DNA of 39,815 nt. Origin: Actinomycetota bacterium. GTDB taxonomy: Bacteria; Actinomycetota; Actinomycetes; Nanopelagicales; Nanopelagicaceae. The stretch is from assembly GCA_947371865.1 (NCBI GenBank), contig CANBRH010000008.1, forward strand, positions 1 to 39,815, written 5' to 3'. Below are positions 25,318 to 34,093 of this stretch, piece by piece. The notes below the pieces were generated by a model. It was not told the origin of the DNA and made no database searches. It saw only the letters and a list, made by a program, of their open reading frames with translations. The translations under genes were made by a program, and so were the position numbers. The stretch's first letter is position 1. Each line of letters starts with the position of its first letter.

Positions 25318-25541
25318 TTGAACCCCTTCAACTCTGCCTTGAAAACTGACTGAATTGGAGGGACGACCCTGATGCGCCAGAGCCGCGGTACCACCCGCCT
25401 TGTTTCGAGCGGGCCAATAGCCTTCTGCTCAAAACCGCTTTACTTTTGGTGCGCTTACGGCTGGTTCTACCTCATCCCTGGTGAGAAATGACTCTTCCAG
25501 CGGCTCTGGGGTGATATCCCTTCGCTGCCTGTGACGTAAGT
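25318..25541 (-). promoter_or_regulatory. Translational T-box riboswitch of ileS
   Basis: On the minus strand the T-box core TGGTACCGCG lies at 25393-25384. Stem I is closed by CTTACG (25540-25535) / CGTAAG (25459-25454). The specifier region GGGATATCAC (25520-25511) carries an ATC isoleucine codon at 25515-25513. CGTCCCT (25365-25359) is the antisequestrator partner. Overlapping CCCTCCAATTC (25362-25352) pairs 10 of 11 positions with GAGTTGAAGGG (25334-25324), hiding the SD. There is no T-run, so control is of translation: uncharged tRNA-Ile binding should free the SD. Actinobacterial ileS T-boxes of this type are known. Confidence 0.9.
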
Positions 25542-25547
25542 GGGGAA

Positions 25548-25553
25548 AGTCTA
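25548..25553 (-). promoter_or_regulatory. ileS promoter (extended -10)
   Basis: Minus strand TGCTAGACT includes an extended -10 (TGn) and -10 hexamer TAGACT at 25553-25548. Transcription would start about 7 bases on, just before stem I of the T-box. No clear -35. Confidence 0.45.
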
Positions 25554-25585
25554 GCAAGAAGAGACGAGCTAGAGGGTGGGTCTAA

Positions 25586-25615
25586 TTGGCGTTCGCCCAG
25601 CATTAGTTCTAACCT
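25586..25615 (+). promoter_or_regulatory. Putative promoter of the DksA-family gene
   Basis: TTGGCG (25586-25591), 18-base spacer, TAACCT (25610-25615), about 20 bases before the SD GGAGG (25630-25634). It is divergent from the ileS promoter. The 324-base gene-free stretch 25318-25641 is therefore fully occupied by the T-box leader and two back-to-back promoters. Confidence 0.45.
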
Positions 25616-25641
25616 GTGCCGTTCGCACTGGAGGATCTCTT

Positions 25642-26574
25642 ATGGTGATGAAAAAGGCCAAAACCGCGGTTCAGGCGGCATCTCACGCTGCTAAGAAAGC
25701 AGTAGCGGGAAAAAAGGTCGTTGCCAGCAAGTCAGCAACATCTGCTGTGACAAAACCGAAAAGCCCAGCCCTGAAAAAAGCGACACCACCAACGAAAGCG
25801 ACCCCTGTGAAAAAAGCTGCACCCGTAAAAAAAGTTGCCCCTGCACCAAAAAGCGCAGTCAAGACCCCAGCCAAGAGCGCAGTAAAAGCTGAAGCCACGA
25901 AGGCACCAGTAAAGAAGGCAGCCGCCGTTCGCTCGCCAAATATTGTGAAACCAACGTTGGCCAAAGTAGCCAAGGTGCCGAAGAAAGCCCCCGTAAAAGC
26001 ATTCCCAGCAAAATTACAGAGCACCACGACTGGGGATTCCACAACTATTACCGTGACTCCGCATGAGGCAAATGTCGGGCCAGAACCCGTTATTGAAGAA
26101 CGACGTTTGGTGATGCCACCGCCACCACGACCAGCCAAGTCGCACAAGAAATCGGTACTCAAGCCCATCAAATCTGCGCCGGCGCCACTTGTCGTCAATG
26201 TTAGCGAAGATCCTTGGAGCGCTGCCGAGTTAAAGGCTATTCGTGCCGAGTTGGCTAGAGATCTAGTGCGCTTGCAAAAAGAATTGTTAGAAGCAGAAGG
26301 CGATATGGACGAATTGATTAGTTCTGCTGGCGTAGGCGCTGGCGACGATCAAGCTGATGCTGGGACAAAGACCTTTGAACGCGAGCACGAAATGTCGCTG
26401 GTCTACAACGCTCGAGATATGGTCTTGCAAACCGAACGTGCCCTAGAACGTATTGACGGGCGAACTTATGGTCGATGCGAAGAGTGTGGTAATTCTGTCG
26501 GCAAAGAACGTCTGCAAGTCTTCCCACGCGCGACGCTCTGCATGTCTTGCAAGCAAAAGGAAGAGCGACGCTAA
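25642..26574 (+). CDS. DksA/TraR-family zinc-finger protein with histone-like N-terminal tail
   Basis: 310 residues from the ATG at 25642, chosen for its SD GGAGG 7 bases upstream; the frame continues to a GTG at 25576 but that extension overlaps the promoter. Residues about 1-190 are low complexity: Lys/Ala/Pro-rich with many KKA and VKK units, like histone H1-type tails. The C-terminal 120 residues form a DksA/TraR domain: helical LARDLVRLQKELLEAEGD, the DDQADAG tip region, EREHEMSL, then a C4 zinc finger C279-x2-C282-x17-C300-x2-C303. DksA relatives act on RNA polymerase; the tail may bind nucleic acid. Gene position next to lspA is conserved in actinobacteria. Confidence 0.88.
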   Translation: MVMKKAKTAVQAASHAAKKAVAGKKVVASKSATSAVTKPKSPALKKATPPTKATPVKKAAPVKKVAPAPKSAVKTPAKSAVKAEATKAPVKKAAAVRSPNIVKPTLAKVAKVPKKAPVKAFPAKLQSTTTGDSTTITVTPHEANVGPEPVIEERRLVMPPPPRPAKSHKKSVLKPIKSAPAPLVVNVSEDPWSAAELKAIRAELARDLVRLQKELLEAEGDMDELISSAGVGAGDDQADAGTKTFEREHEMSLVYNARDMVLQTERALERIDGRTYGRCEECGNSVGKERLQVFPRATLCMSCKQKEERR

Positions 26575-27077
26575 ACCCGTCTGACAAAATAGCTATCCAG
26601 CGAAGGATCGCACTTTCGGCCTTCCTGGTCTTCTTGCTCGATTTCGCATCCAAAGCGATCGCGATCCGTTTCTTGCCCGATCATCCGGTCCGCGTTATTG
26701 GCTCGCTGCTTCGTTTCAATCTGCAATTTAATTCGGGAGCGGCCTTCAGTTTAGGAACGTCAAAGACGGTATGGCTCTCGGCGCTCGCTGTTGGGGCAGT
26801 AGCGCTCATTTTCTACTACGGCAATAAAGTGACCAACCAACTGTGGGCGCTGGCTTTGGGTATTGCTCTAGGCGGAATCCTGGGGAACCTCTCAGATCGC
26901 CTCTTTCGCCCACCTGGGTTTCTGAGTGGTCAGGTTGTCGACTGGATTGAATTGCCCCATTGGCCTACATTCAATATCGCAGATTCCTCTATTGTTATAT
27001 CAGCGATAATCGTCGTTATTCTCTCGGTTCGAAATATCAAGCCCATTGGTCCTGATGCTCCGCCGCCACAGTTTTAA
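26547..27077 (+). CDS. lspA: Prolipoprotein signal peptidase LspA
   Basis: 176-residue membrane aspartyl protease cleaving lipoprotein signal peptides. Four hydrophobic helices; the family motifs FNSGAAFSLG, GGILGNLSDRLFR (first catalytic Asp) and FNIADSSIV (second catalytic Asp) are present. The start must be TTG at 26547, which overlaps the upstream gene by 28 bases, since no ATG or GTG occurs before the first helix. No clear SD, so translation may depend on coupling. rluD follows 12 bases after the stop. Confidence 0.93.
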   Translation: MQAKGRATLNPSDKIAIQRRIALSAFLVFLLDFASKAIAIRFLPDHPVRVIGSLLRFNLQFNSGAAFSLGTSKTVWLSALAVGAVALIFYYGNKVTNQLWALALGIALGGILGNLSDRLFRPPGFLSGQVVDWIELPHWPTFNIADSSIVISAIIVVILSVRNIKPIGPDAPPPQF

Positions 27078-27089
27078 AGGAGTTACCCA

Positions 27090-28031
27090 ATGAGCCAACG
27101 AGACCTCAAAATAATTTCTGTTCCTGAAGGTTTGGACCAAGAGCGCATTGACGCTGCTCTGGCCAGGGTTCTAGGTCTTTCGCGCTCGGCCATTGTCACA
27201 CTCATCGATGCAGGCGAAGTCTTGCGATCTCAGAAAGCGATGATGAAATCGGATCGGGTTTCTACAGGCGATGTCATAGAGATTTTGATGCCGGCCCAAA
27301 AGGCCGAGCCTTCATTGCAGGCCACCCCGTTCGAGGGAATGGGAATCGTGTACAACGATGACCACATCATCGTCGTAGATAAGCCAGCAGGTGTAGCAGC
27401 ACATCCAAGTCCAGGTTGGCAAGGTCCAACCGTGATCGGTGGAATTATCGCCAGCGGTTATAACGTTGCGACCAGTGGGGCAGCAGAACGACAAGGAATT
27501 GTCCATCGGCTCGATGTGGGCACCACCGGCTTAATGGTTATCGCCAAAGATGAAATTTCTTACTCGGATCTCAAACAACAGTTTCGAGATCGAGCGGTGA
27601 CCAAGGTGTATCACGCATTGGTTCAAGGACATATGGATCCCACTGAGGGCACTATTGATGCGCCCATAGATCGCCATCCGCGTGAGGATTACAGGTTTGC
27701 AGTTGTAGCAGATGGCAAACCCAGCATTACGCACTACAAAGCTCTGGAATTCTTTCCGGCCGTCTCGCTGCTTGAGATTGAGCTTGAGACCGGGCGTACT
27801 CATCAGATTCGCGTACATTTTTCGGCGCTGCATCACCCACTAGTGGGAGATCTCACCTACGGCGCAGATCACACCATTTCTGAACGTTTGCAGGTTAACC
27901 GCCCTTGGCTTCACGCACGGGAATTGCGCTTTACGCATCCCGTGACCCGGGAAAGCTTGGAATTTTTCTCCGAATATCCCGAGGATCTGACACGCTCGCT
28001 GGCCATTCTGGCCACTAACCAACATCGCTAG
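27090..28031 (+). CDS. rluD: RluD-type 23S rRNA pseudouridine synthase
   Basis: 313-residue RluA-family pseudouridine synthase. An N-terminal S4 RNA-binding domain (about 15-75, RIDAALARVLGLSRSAIVTLI) precedes the catalytic domain with VVDKPAGVAAHPSPGW and H139-R-L-D142, where Asp142 is catalytic; GRTHQIRVHFSALHHPLVGD follows. A strong SD AAAGGAG (27076-27082) with 7-base spacing fixes the ATG. RluD versus another RluA-family target is inferred from its conserved place after lspA. Confidence 0.93.
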   Translation: MSQRDLKIISVPEGLDQERIDAALARVLGLSRSAIVTLIDAGEVLRSQKAMMKSDRVSTGDVIEILMPAQKAEPSLQATPFEGMGIVYNDDHIIVVDKPAGVAAHPSPGWQGPTVIGGIIASGYNVATSGAAERQGIVHRLDVGTTGLMVIAKDEISYSDLKQQFRDRAVTKVYHALVQGHMDPTEGTIDAPIDRHPREDYRFAVVADGKPSITHYKALEFFPAVSLLEIELETGRTHQIRVHFSALHHPLVGDLTYGADHTISERLQVNRPWLHARELRFTHPVTRESLEFFSEYPEDLTRSLAILATNQHR

Positions 28032-28043
28032 TCAACCCAGTAG

Positions 28044-28060
28044 TAACCTCGCTAACCGTG
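28044..28060 (+). promoter_or_regulatory. Putative leaderless promoter of dnaE1
   Basis: TAACCT (28044-28049) lies 8 bases before the GTG at 28058, in the 26-base gap after rluD. No SD is present. The -35 region, inside rluD, is not convincing. Confidence 0.35.
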
Positions 28061-31000
28061 TCTGACTTTGTTCACCTCCATGTCCATACCGAGTATTCGA
28101 TGCTCGATGGGGCTGCTCGCGTGGGTGAACTTGTGCGCGAGGCGGCACGACAAGAGATGCCTGCCATTGCTATTACCGATCACGGAAATGTTTTTGGTGC
28201 CTTTGAATTCAACAAGCAGGCAATAAAAGCTGGCATAAAACCCATTATTGGCATTGAGGCTTATGTTGCCCCCGAATCTCGGTTTGATAAGAAGCGAGTC
28301 AAATGGGCAGATGGCGGAGATGACGACGTCTCCGGCGGCGGCGCCTACACGCACATGACCTTGCTCGCTGAAAATAATGAAGGTCTTTCAAATCTTTTTA
28401 AGTTGGCTTCTTTGGCATCGCTGGAAGGCTACTACTACAAGCCGCGCATGGATCGCCAACTCCTCTCCCAATATTCTCGAGGAATCATCGCCACTACGGG
28501 ATGCCCGGGCGGTGAAATCCAGACTCGCTTGCGCATGGGTGCTTATAAAGAAGCCAGGGCTGCCGCCAGCGAATTACGCGATATTTTTGGTAAAGAAAAC
28601 TTTTTCTTGGAAATCATGGATCACAACATTGACGTCGAAAATCGCGTAAAGGCTGATCTGCTCAAGCTTGGTACAGATTTGGGTTTACCACTTCTTGCCA
28701 CTAATGACTTGCACTATACAAAACACGAAGATTCAGTTGCCCACGAAGCGCTGCTCTGTGTGCAATCAGGATCAACGCTTGCAGATCCTAAACGATTTAA
28801 ATTCGACAATGACGAGTTCTATCTCAAGAGCGCCGATCAGATGCGTCAACTTTTTGCTGATATTCCAGAAAGTTGCGATAACACTTTGCTCATCGCTGAA
28901 CGCTGCAACATCACGATGCGCGAAGGTGAAAACTTGTTGCCACGCTTTACGGTGCCGCAAGGGGAGAGCGAAGATTCTTGGTTGCGAAAGACTTCCCAGA
29001 TCGGACTTTCCGAACGCATGCAGGGAAATATTCCAACAATTTATCAAGAGCGTCTGGATTATGAACTCGAAGTCATGATCAAGATGGGCTTCCCAGGCTA
29101 CTTCTTAGTGGTTGCTGATCTCTGTTCACATGCGCGCGAAGTAGGTATTCGCGTTGGCCCAGGTCGAGGCTCAGCTGCTGGCTCGCTCGTGTCCTATGTC
29201 CTCGGCATCACTCAATTGGACCCCATCCACCACGGACTTTTGTTTGAGCGTTTTCTTAATCCCGAACGTATTTCCATGCCAGATATCGACTTGGACTTTG
29301 ACGAGCGCAGGCGCTCGGAAATGATTCAGTACGCAACAACCAAATACGGCGAAGATCGCGTTGCTCAGATCATTACTTACGGCACCATTAAATCTAAGCA
29401 AGCTCTCAAGGATTCAACTCGCGTCTTGGGGTATCCCTATGCGATCGGTGAGCGTTTAACCAAGGCTCTTCCGCCGTCGGTCATGGGTAAAGATATTTCT
29501 CTCGCCGGCGTATTCGATCCCCAAAATGATCGCTATTCCGAAGCCGGTGAATTTCGATCAATCTATGACTCGGAAGTTGATGCCAAGAGAATTGTTGACA
29601 CGGCTCGTGGACTTGAGGGACTTAAGCGTCAATGGGGTGTTCATGCTGCTGGCGTGATCCTCAGTAAAGAACCATTGCTTGATGTCATTCCGATTCACCG
29701 TCGTGAAGCCGACGGCGCGATCATTACTCAATTCGACATGGGCGCCTGTGAATCCATTGGACTGCTGAAGATGGATTTTTTGGGTCTTCGCAACCTTTCC
29801 GTGCTCGACGATTGTTTGCTCAACATCACAGCAAATAGAGGCGAATCTGTCGATTTGGCAACCCTGACCTTGGACGACCCTCTTACATATCAATTGCTGG
29901 GTAGGGGAGACACGTTGGGCGTCTTCCAGCTCGATGGTGGACCCATGCGTGCGCTGCTGCGTCAAATGTCGCCGGACTCGTTTGCGGATATTTCCGCTGT
30001 GATTGCTCTCTATCGACCTGGTCCAATGGGAGTCGGAGCTCACACCGATTACGCCGATCGCAAGAATGGACGTCAAAAGGTTGATCCGATCCACCCGGAA
30101 CTCGAAGAGCCGCTCAAAGAAATTCTCGGCGATACCTACGGGCTAATCGTCTATCAAGAGCAAGTCATGGCCATCGCTCAGAAAGTTGCGGGTTTCTCTT
30201 TAGGACGAGCCGATCTCTTACGTAAGGCGATGGGTAAGAAGAACAAAGATATTCTCGATAAAGAATATGTTAACTTCGAAGTTGGCATGAAAGAGAATGG
30301 TTTCTCCAAGGCAGCCATCGACAAATTATGGGAAACATTGATTCCGTTTTCGGATTACGCCTTTAACCGAGCACACAGTGCTGGATACGGATTAGTCTCG
30401 TATTGGACTGCCTACCTCAAAGCTAATTTCCCGGCCGAATATATGGCTGCGCTTTTAACAAGCGTTCGCGATGATAAGGACAAGAGCGCTCTTTACTTAA
30501 ACGAGTGCAGGCGAATGGGAATTAAGGTTTTGCCGCCGGATGTTAATGAATCGCAATCTGATTACACCCCACTGGGCGTTGATATTCGTTTTGGTTTAAC
30601 CGCCATTCGCAATGTGGGCGAAAATGTTGTGGCATCCATAACCACCAATCGCGTAAGCAAAGGCCGATACACATCATTTGGCGATTTCTTAGCCAAGGTC
30701 GATGCGCAAGTGTGCAACAAAAAAACTATTGAGTCGTTAATCAAAGCTGGCGCATTTGATTCGCTTAACCACACCCGCAAAGGTTTGACCATGGTCTTCC
30801 TAGAGGCGATCGACTCTGTCAGCGAAACCAAGCGAGCCGAAGCAATCGGACAGTTTGATCTCTTCGGTACCGGACACGGCGAAGCAACCACCACCATCTC
30901 TGGAGTCGAGCTCGATATTCCATTAGGGGAGTGGGAAAAGATGCTGTTGCTCAGTTACGAGCGAGAGATGCTGGGACTTTATGTATCCGACCATCCACTA

Positions 31001-31564
31001 TTTGGAGTCGAGCATGTGTTGCGCGCTGCGACTGATATTCCCATTAGCCAAGTTAGTGACGATGGGATCGCACACGATCAAATAGTTAATATTGGGGGAT
31101 TGATTACTCAGATCCAGCGCAAAGTTTCGCGTCAAGGTACATCATGGGCGATTGTCACGATCGAAGACCTTGAAGGCGCGATCGACGTTAATTTCTTTTC
31201 CAAGGTATACGAAACTCACGCCATGAATTTGGTAGAGGACCGAGTAGTAGTAGTCCGCGGGCGAATCGACAAGCGCGAAGAACAACCCCGAGTTTCAGCG
31301 ATTGATATGTCCATGCCCGATATCAATCAGGCGCCCACCGGGCCATTAGTTATCACCTTAGAGACCGCCCGATGTACTCCACCTGTCGTAGATCGAATGA
31401 AGGAGATCCTGCGCTCTCATCCCGGTTCCCGTGAAGTTCATCTTCGATTAGAAGATGGCGAAAAGAGCATGGTGATGAAACTTGATGATGGGCTGCGGAT
31501 AACGGCTTCGCCAAGTTTGAGCGCAGATCTCAAGGCCATTCTCGGACCAGATTGTCTGGTCTAG
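28058..31564 (+). CDS. dnaE: DNA polymerase III alpha subunit (replicative)
   Basis: Main chromosomal replicase, 1168 residues. An intact PHP domain opens the protein (HLHVHTEYSMLDGA, then ITDHGNVFGAFEF). The catalytic acids are in MPDIDLDFDERRRSEMI and LLKMDFLGLRNLSVL. FNRAHSAGYGLVSYWTAYLKANFP, an HhH region and an OB domain (VNIGGLITQIQRKVSRQG) follow, with a C-terminal extension. GTG start gives MSDFVHLHVHTEYS, the standard N-terminus. It stands alone between rluD and hisD and appears to have its own promoter. It differs from the DnaE2-type paralogue at the start of the window in its intact PHP histidines. Confidence 0.97.
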   Translation: MSDFVHLHVHTEYSMLDGAARVGELVREAARQEMPAIAITDHGNVFGAFEFNKQAIKAGIKPIIGIEAYVAPESRFDKKRVKWADGGDDDVSGGGAYTHMTLLAENNEGLSNLFKLASLASLEGYYYKPRMDRQLLSQYSRGIIATTGCPGGEIQTRLRMGAYKEARAAASELRDIFGKENFFLEIMDHNIDVENRVKADLLKLGTDLGLPLLATNDLHYTKHEDSVAHEALLCVQSGSTLADPKRFKFDNDEFYLKSADQMRQLFADIPESCDNTLLIAERCNITMREGENLLPRFTVPQGESEDSWLRKTSQIGLSERMQGNIPTIYQERLDYELEVMIKMGFPGYFLVVADLCSHAREVGIRVGPGRGSAAGSLVSYVLGITQLDPIHHGLLFERFLNPERISMPDIDLDFDERRRSEMIQYATTKYGEDRVAQIITYGTIKSKQALKDSTRVLGYPYAIGERLTKALPPSVMGKDISLAGVFDPQNDRYSEAGEFRSIYDSEVDAKRIVDTARGLEGLKRQWGVHAAGVILSKEPLLDVIPIHRREADGAIITQFDMGACESIGLLKMDFLGLRNLSVLDDCLLNITANRGESVDLATLTLDDPLTYQLLGRGDTLGVFQLDGGPMRALLRQMSPDSFADISAVIALYRPGPMGVGAHTDYADRKNGRQKVDPIHPELEEPLKEILGDTYGLIVYQEQVMAIAQKVAGFSLGRADLLRKAMGKKNKDILDKEYVNFEVGMKENGFSKAAIDKLWETLIPFSDYAFNRAHSAGYGLVSYWTAYLKANFPAEYMAALLTSVRDDKDKSALYLNECRRMGIKVLPPDVNESQSDYTPLGVDIRFGLTAIRNVGENVVASITTNRVSKGRYTSFGDFLAKVDAQVCNKKTIESLIKAGAFDSLNHTRKGLTMVFLEAIDSVSETKRAEAIGQFDLFGTGHGEATTTISGVELDIPLGEWEKMLLLSYEREMLGLYVSDHPLFGVEHVLRAATDIPISQVSDDGIAHDQIVNIGGLITQIQRKVSRQGTSWAIVTIEDLEGAIDVNFFSKVYETHAMNLVEDRVVVVRGRIDKREEQPRVSAIDMSMPDINQAPTGPLVITLETARCTPPVVDRMKEILRSHPGSREVHLRLEDGEKSMVMKLDDGLRITASPSLSADLKAILGPDCLV
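31545..31561 (+). repeat. Hairpin over the dnaE1 stop
   Basis: GACCAGA (31545-31551) / TCTGGTC (31555-31561), 3-base loop, ending one base before the TAG stop codon. No T-run follows, so it is not a standard terminator; the next gene starts 49 bases later from its own likely promoter. Confidence 0.4.
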
Positions 31565-31601
31565 TCCGTTATATCTGGCACGAGAGGTTGAGCCCTTCCT
31601 C

Positions 31602-31616
31602 TAGAATTGCCCCATG
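31602..31616 (+). promoter_or_regulatory. Putative leaderless promoter of hisD
   Basis: TAGAAT (31602-31607), a near-consensus -10, lies 6 bases before the ATG at 31614. No SD is present. This would be the main promoter for the his-trp block. No good -35 at 16-18 bases. Confidence 0.45.
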
Positions 31617-32942
31617 CGCGAAGTCCCCATTCGAAAATTAGACCTTCGGGGGCTCTCTCTTTCAAAAGGCGGTTACCAGCGACTTTTGCCGCGCGCCGAA
31701 ATGGATGTCGATGCGGCTGTCCTAGAAATTCAGCCGATCTTGCATCGCGTATCCAAAGCTACTGAGGCTGATCTCTTAGATCTTTGCCAAGAATTTGATG
31801 GTGTTCGGCCCGACTCGATTCGGGTGCCACAAGCGGCGATCGATAATGCGCTGGCTACATTGTCGCCTGAGATTCGCTCGGCGCTTGATGAAGCCATCGT
31901 TCGCATTCAAAAAGTTCATCAAGATCAGGTGCGCACTGAAACCTTTACGCAAGTAGTTGAGGGCGGAACCGTAATCCAACGGTGGATTCCGGTAGATCGC
32001 GTAGGGCTCTATGTCCCTGGCGGGCGCGCGGTGTATCCGAGTTCTGTCATCATGAATGTTGTTCCGGCTCAAATTGCCAAAGTGCCCAGCATCGCCGTCG
32101 CATCGCCGCCACAAGCAAATAACGGTGGCTTGCCCAACCAAACCATTTTGGCAACGTGTGCTCTATTGGGTATTACCGAGGTATATGCAATTGGCGGGGC
32201 TCAAGCCATTGCAATGTTTGCCTATGGTGTCGAAGGCGTCTGCGAATCAGCCGACATGGTCACCGGTCCTGGCAATATTTATGTGGCTGCTGCCAAACGT
32301 GCGCTGCGCGGAAAAATTGGTATTGATTCCGAGGCCGGGCCCACCGAGGTGGCGGTGCTAGCCGATGAAACCGCCATCGCAGGCGAAGTTGCAGCAGATC
32401 TCATCAGCCAAGCTGAACATGACGTTATTGCCGCTGCCATCTTGGTCACAGATTCGGAAAAGTTGGCCCAAGAAGTTGCCGCTGAACTCACCTTGCGCGT
32501 TGCCGCCACTAAACATAGCGATCGAATTTTCACAGCACTTTCTGGCAAGCAATCAGCGATTGTTTTAGTCGATTCCATTTCCCAAGGGGTAGATGTTGTC
32601 AATGCGTACGCTGCTGAACACCTAGAGCTCATCGTTGCCAATCCCGAAACCACGGCGCTATCTATTCGCAATGCCGGTGCGGTCTTTCTCGGCAAGTTCT
32701 CGCCGGTTTCGCTGGGTGATTACTCTGCCGGATCCAACCACGTGCTTCCCACCGGAGGTTGCGCTTGTCACTCCAGCGGGCTCTCGGTGCAAAGTTTTCT
32801 TCGCGGGCTGACTTTCATTAATTATTCAGAGAGCGCTTTTCGCGACATAGCGGCTAATGTCATTATTTTGGCAAATGCTGAAGATCTCCCAGCACACGGT
32901 GAAGCAATGAGCGCCCGATTTGAAGAAGATCAGACGCGATGA
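31614..32942 (+). CDS. hisD: Histidinol dehydrogenase HisD
   Basis: Zinc/NAD-dependent enzyme for the last two oxidations of histidine synthesis; 442 residues. VPGGRAVYPSSVIMN, TGPGNIYVAAAKRALRG, DSEAGPTEVAVLAD, the metal-site region ISQAEHD and the catalytic AEHLEL are present. First gene of the his run, with a leaderless-type start. Its stop overlaps hisC (ATGA). Confidence 0.97.
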   Translation: MREVPIRKLDLRGLSLSKGGYQRLLPRAEMDVDAAVLEIQPILHRVSKATEADLLDLCQEFDGVRPDSIRVPQAAIDNALATLSPEIRSALDEAIVRIQKVHQDQVRTETFTQVVEGGTVIQRWIPVDRVGLYVPGGRAVYPSSVIMNVVPAQIAKVPSIAVASPPQANNGGLPNQTILATCALLGITEVYAIGGAQAIAMFAYGVEGVCESADMVTGPGNIYVAAAKRALRGKIGIDSEAGPTEVAVLADETAIAGEVAADLISQAEHDVIAAAILVTDSEKLAQEVAAELTLRVAATKHSDRIFTALSGKQSAIVLVDSISQGVDVVNAYAAEHLELIVANPETTALSIRNAGAVFLGKFSPVSLGDYSAGSNHVLPTGGCACHSSGLSVQSFLRGLTFINYSESAFRDIAANVIILANAEDLPAHGEAMSARFEEDQTR

Positions 32943-34033
32943 GTTGGCCGAATTGGTTGCCACTTCGTGCCGATCTTGCTGATCTCTCGCCATATGGCGC
33001 GCCGCAAATTGACGGAGTCATTCACCTCAACACCAATGAGAATCCTTTTCCACTTCCCAATGTCGTGGCTAGCGCGATCACCGAAAGAATTAGCGCTGTT
33101 GCCTCTGGGCTGAATCGCTATCCTGATCGTGATGCAATAACACTGCGCACCAAACTGGCTCGCTATATAAATGAGGTTTCAAATACCGTATTTACCTACG
33201 ACGATATTTGGGCAGCAAATGGCAGCAATGAGATATTGCAGACCCTGCTTCTTGCGTGCGGCGGGAGTGAGTCACTGGTTTTAGGTTTCACTCCGTCGTA
33301 TTCGGTTCACCCGTTGATAGCTCGAATTACGGGCACTCCTTGGATCAACGGCAATCGCACCGATGCTTTTGATCTTGATGTTGAAAGCGCCATTGAGAAA
33401 ATTGAAAAAAACGCTCCGAAGTTGGTTTTTGTCACAACACCTAACAATCCAACGGGGAACGTCATTCCGCTTTCGGATCTACGTAAGTTGGCCGAAGCAG
33501 CAGCGCGTAAATCCGCGTTATTGGTCGTAGATGAGGCTTATCAAGAGTTCTCCACGGAGATTTCTGCCGTCACGCTCATTGCCGAATATGCAAATGTTGT
33601 AGTCACCCGAACTATGTCGAAGGCCTTTGCTTTTGCCGGTGCACGAGTTGGCTACCTCATTGCTCGCCCAGAACTTATTCACGCACTCTTGATTGTGCGA
33701 CTTCCGTACCATCTCAGCGCCATTACCCAGGCGGCTGCTGAGGTCGCTCTTGATCATCAAGATGAATTGCAGGCTGAAGTAAATCTGTTGATCTCCGAAC
33801 GAACACGCGTCAAGGCCGGACTAGAGCAGGTCGGACTTCGTACTATTCCCAGCAGTGCCAATTTCTTACTCTTCACCGGTTTTTCGCTCTCCTCCTCCGA
33901 AGTCTGGCAGCGCTTTCTTGATCGAGGGGTGCTCATTCGGGATGTTGGGTTGGCTGGCTATTTACGAGTCACTATTGGTTCTCCCGCGGAAAACGACCAG
34001 TTTTTGGCGATGCTCAAGGAGATTGCAGCATAA
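32939..34033 (+). CDS. hisC: Histidinol-phosphate aminotransferase HisC
   Basis: Class I/II PLP aminotransferase, 364 residues. LNTNENPFPLP at the N-terminus, WAANGSNEILQ, TTPNNPTGN, VVDEAYQEF and the PLP lysine K228 in TRTMSKAFAFAGARVGY. Context within his genes fixes HisC over other aromatic aminotransferases. A 60-base gap precedes hisB, the largest in the his run, and I see no strong hairpin or promoter in it. Confidence 0.96.
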   Translation: MSWPNWLPLRADLADLSPYGAPQIDGVIHLNTNENPFPLPNVVASAITERISAVASGLNRYPDRDAITLRTKLARYINEVSNTVFTYDDIWAANGSNEILQTLLLACGGSESLVLGFTPSYSVHPLIARITGTPWINGNRTDAFDLDVESAIEKIEKNAPKLVFVTTPNNPTGNVIPLSDLRKLAEAAARKSALLVVDEAYQEFSTEISAVTLIAEYANVVVTRTMSKAFAFAGARVGYLIARPELIHALLIVRLPYHLSAITQAAAEVALDHQDELQAEVNLLISERTRVKAGLEQVGLRTIPSSANFLLFTGFSLSSSEVWQRFLDRGVLIRDVGLAGYLRVTIGSPAENDQFLAMLKEIAA

Positions 34034-34093
34034 TTAGGGTTTGAGCGATACATCGTCTCCATGAAAATAACAGGAAAATAAATAGGGAGTGAA

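Noticed and set aside
25683..26198. 171-residue open frame on the minus strand, rich in Ala, Gly, Phe and Val
   Set aside because: It is the antisense of the Lys/Ala-rich tail of the DksA-family gene; AAA/GCN repeats read backwards give a long stop-free frame. No SD or family resemblance.
29558..30094. 178-residue minus-strand frame inside dnaE1
   Set aside because: Shadow of the dnaE1 coding sequence; the plus-strand protein is intact and conserved through this region.
34034..34093. Possible promoter or attenuator between hisC and hisB
   Set aside because: A-rich gap with an SD for hisB, but no paired -35/-10 or stable hairpin that I could support.
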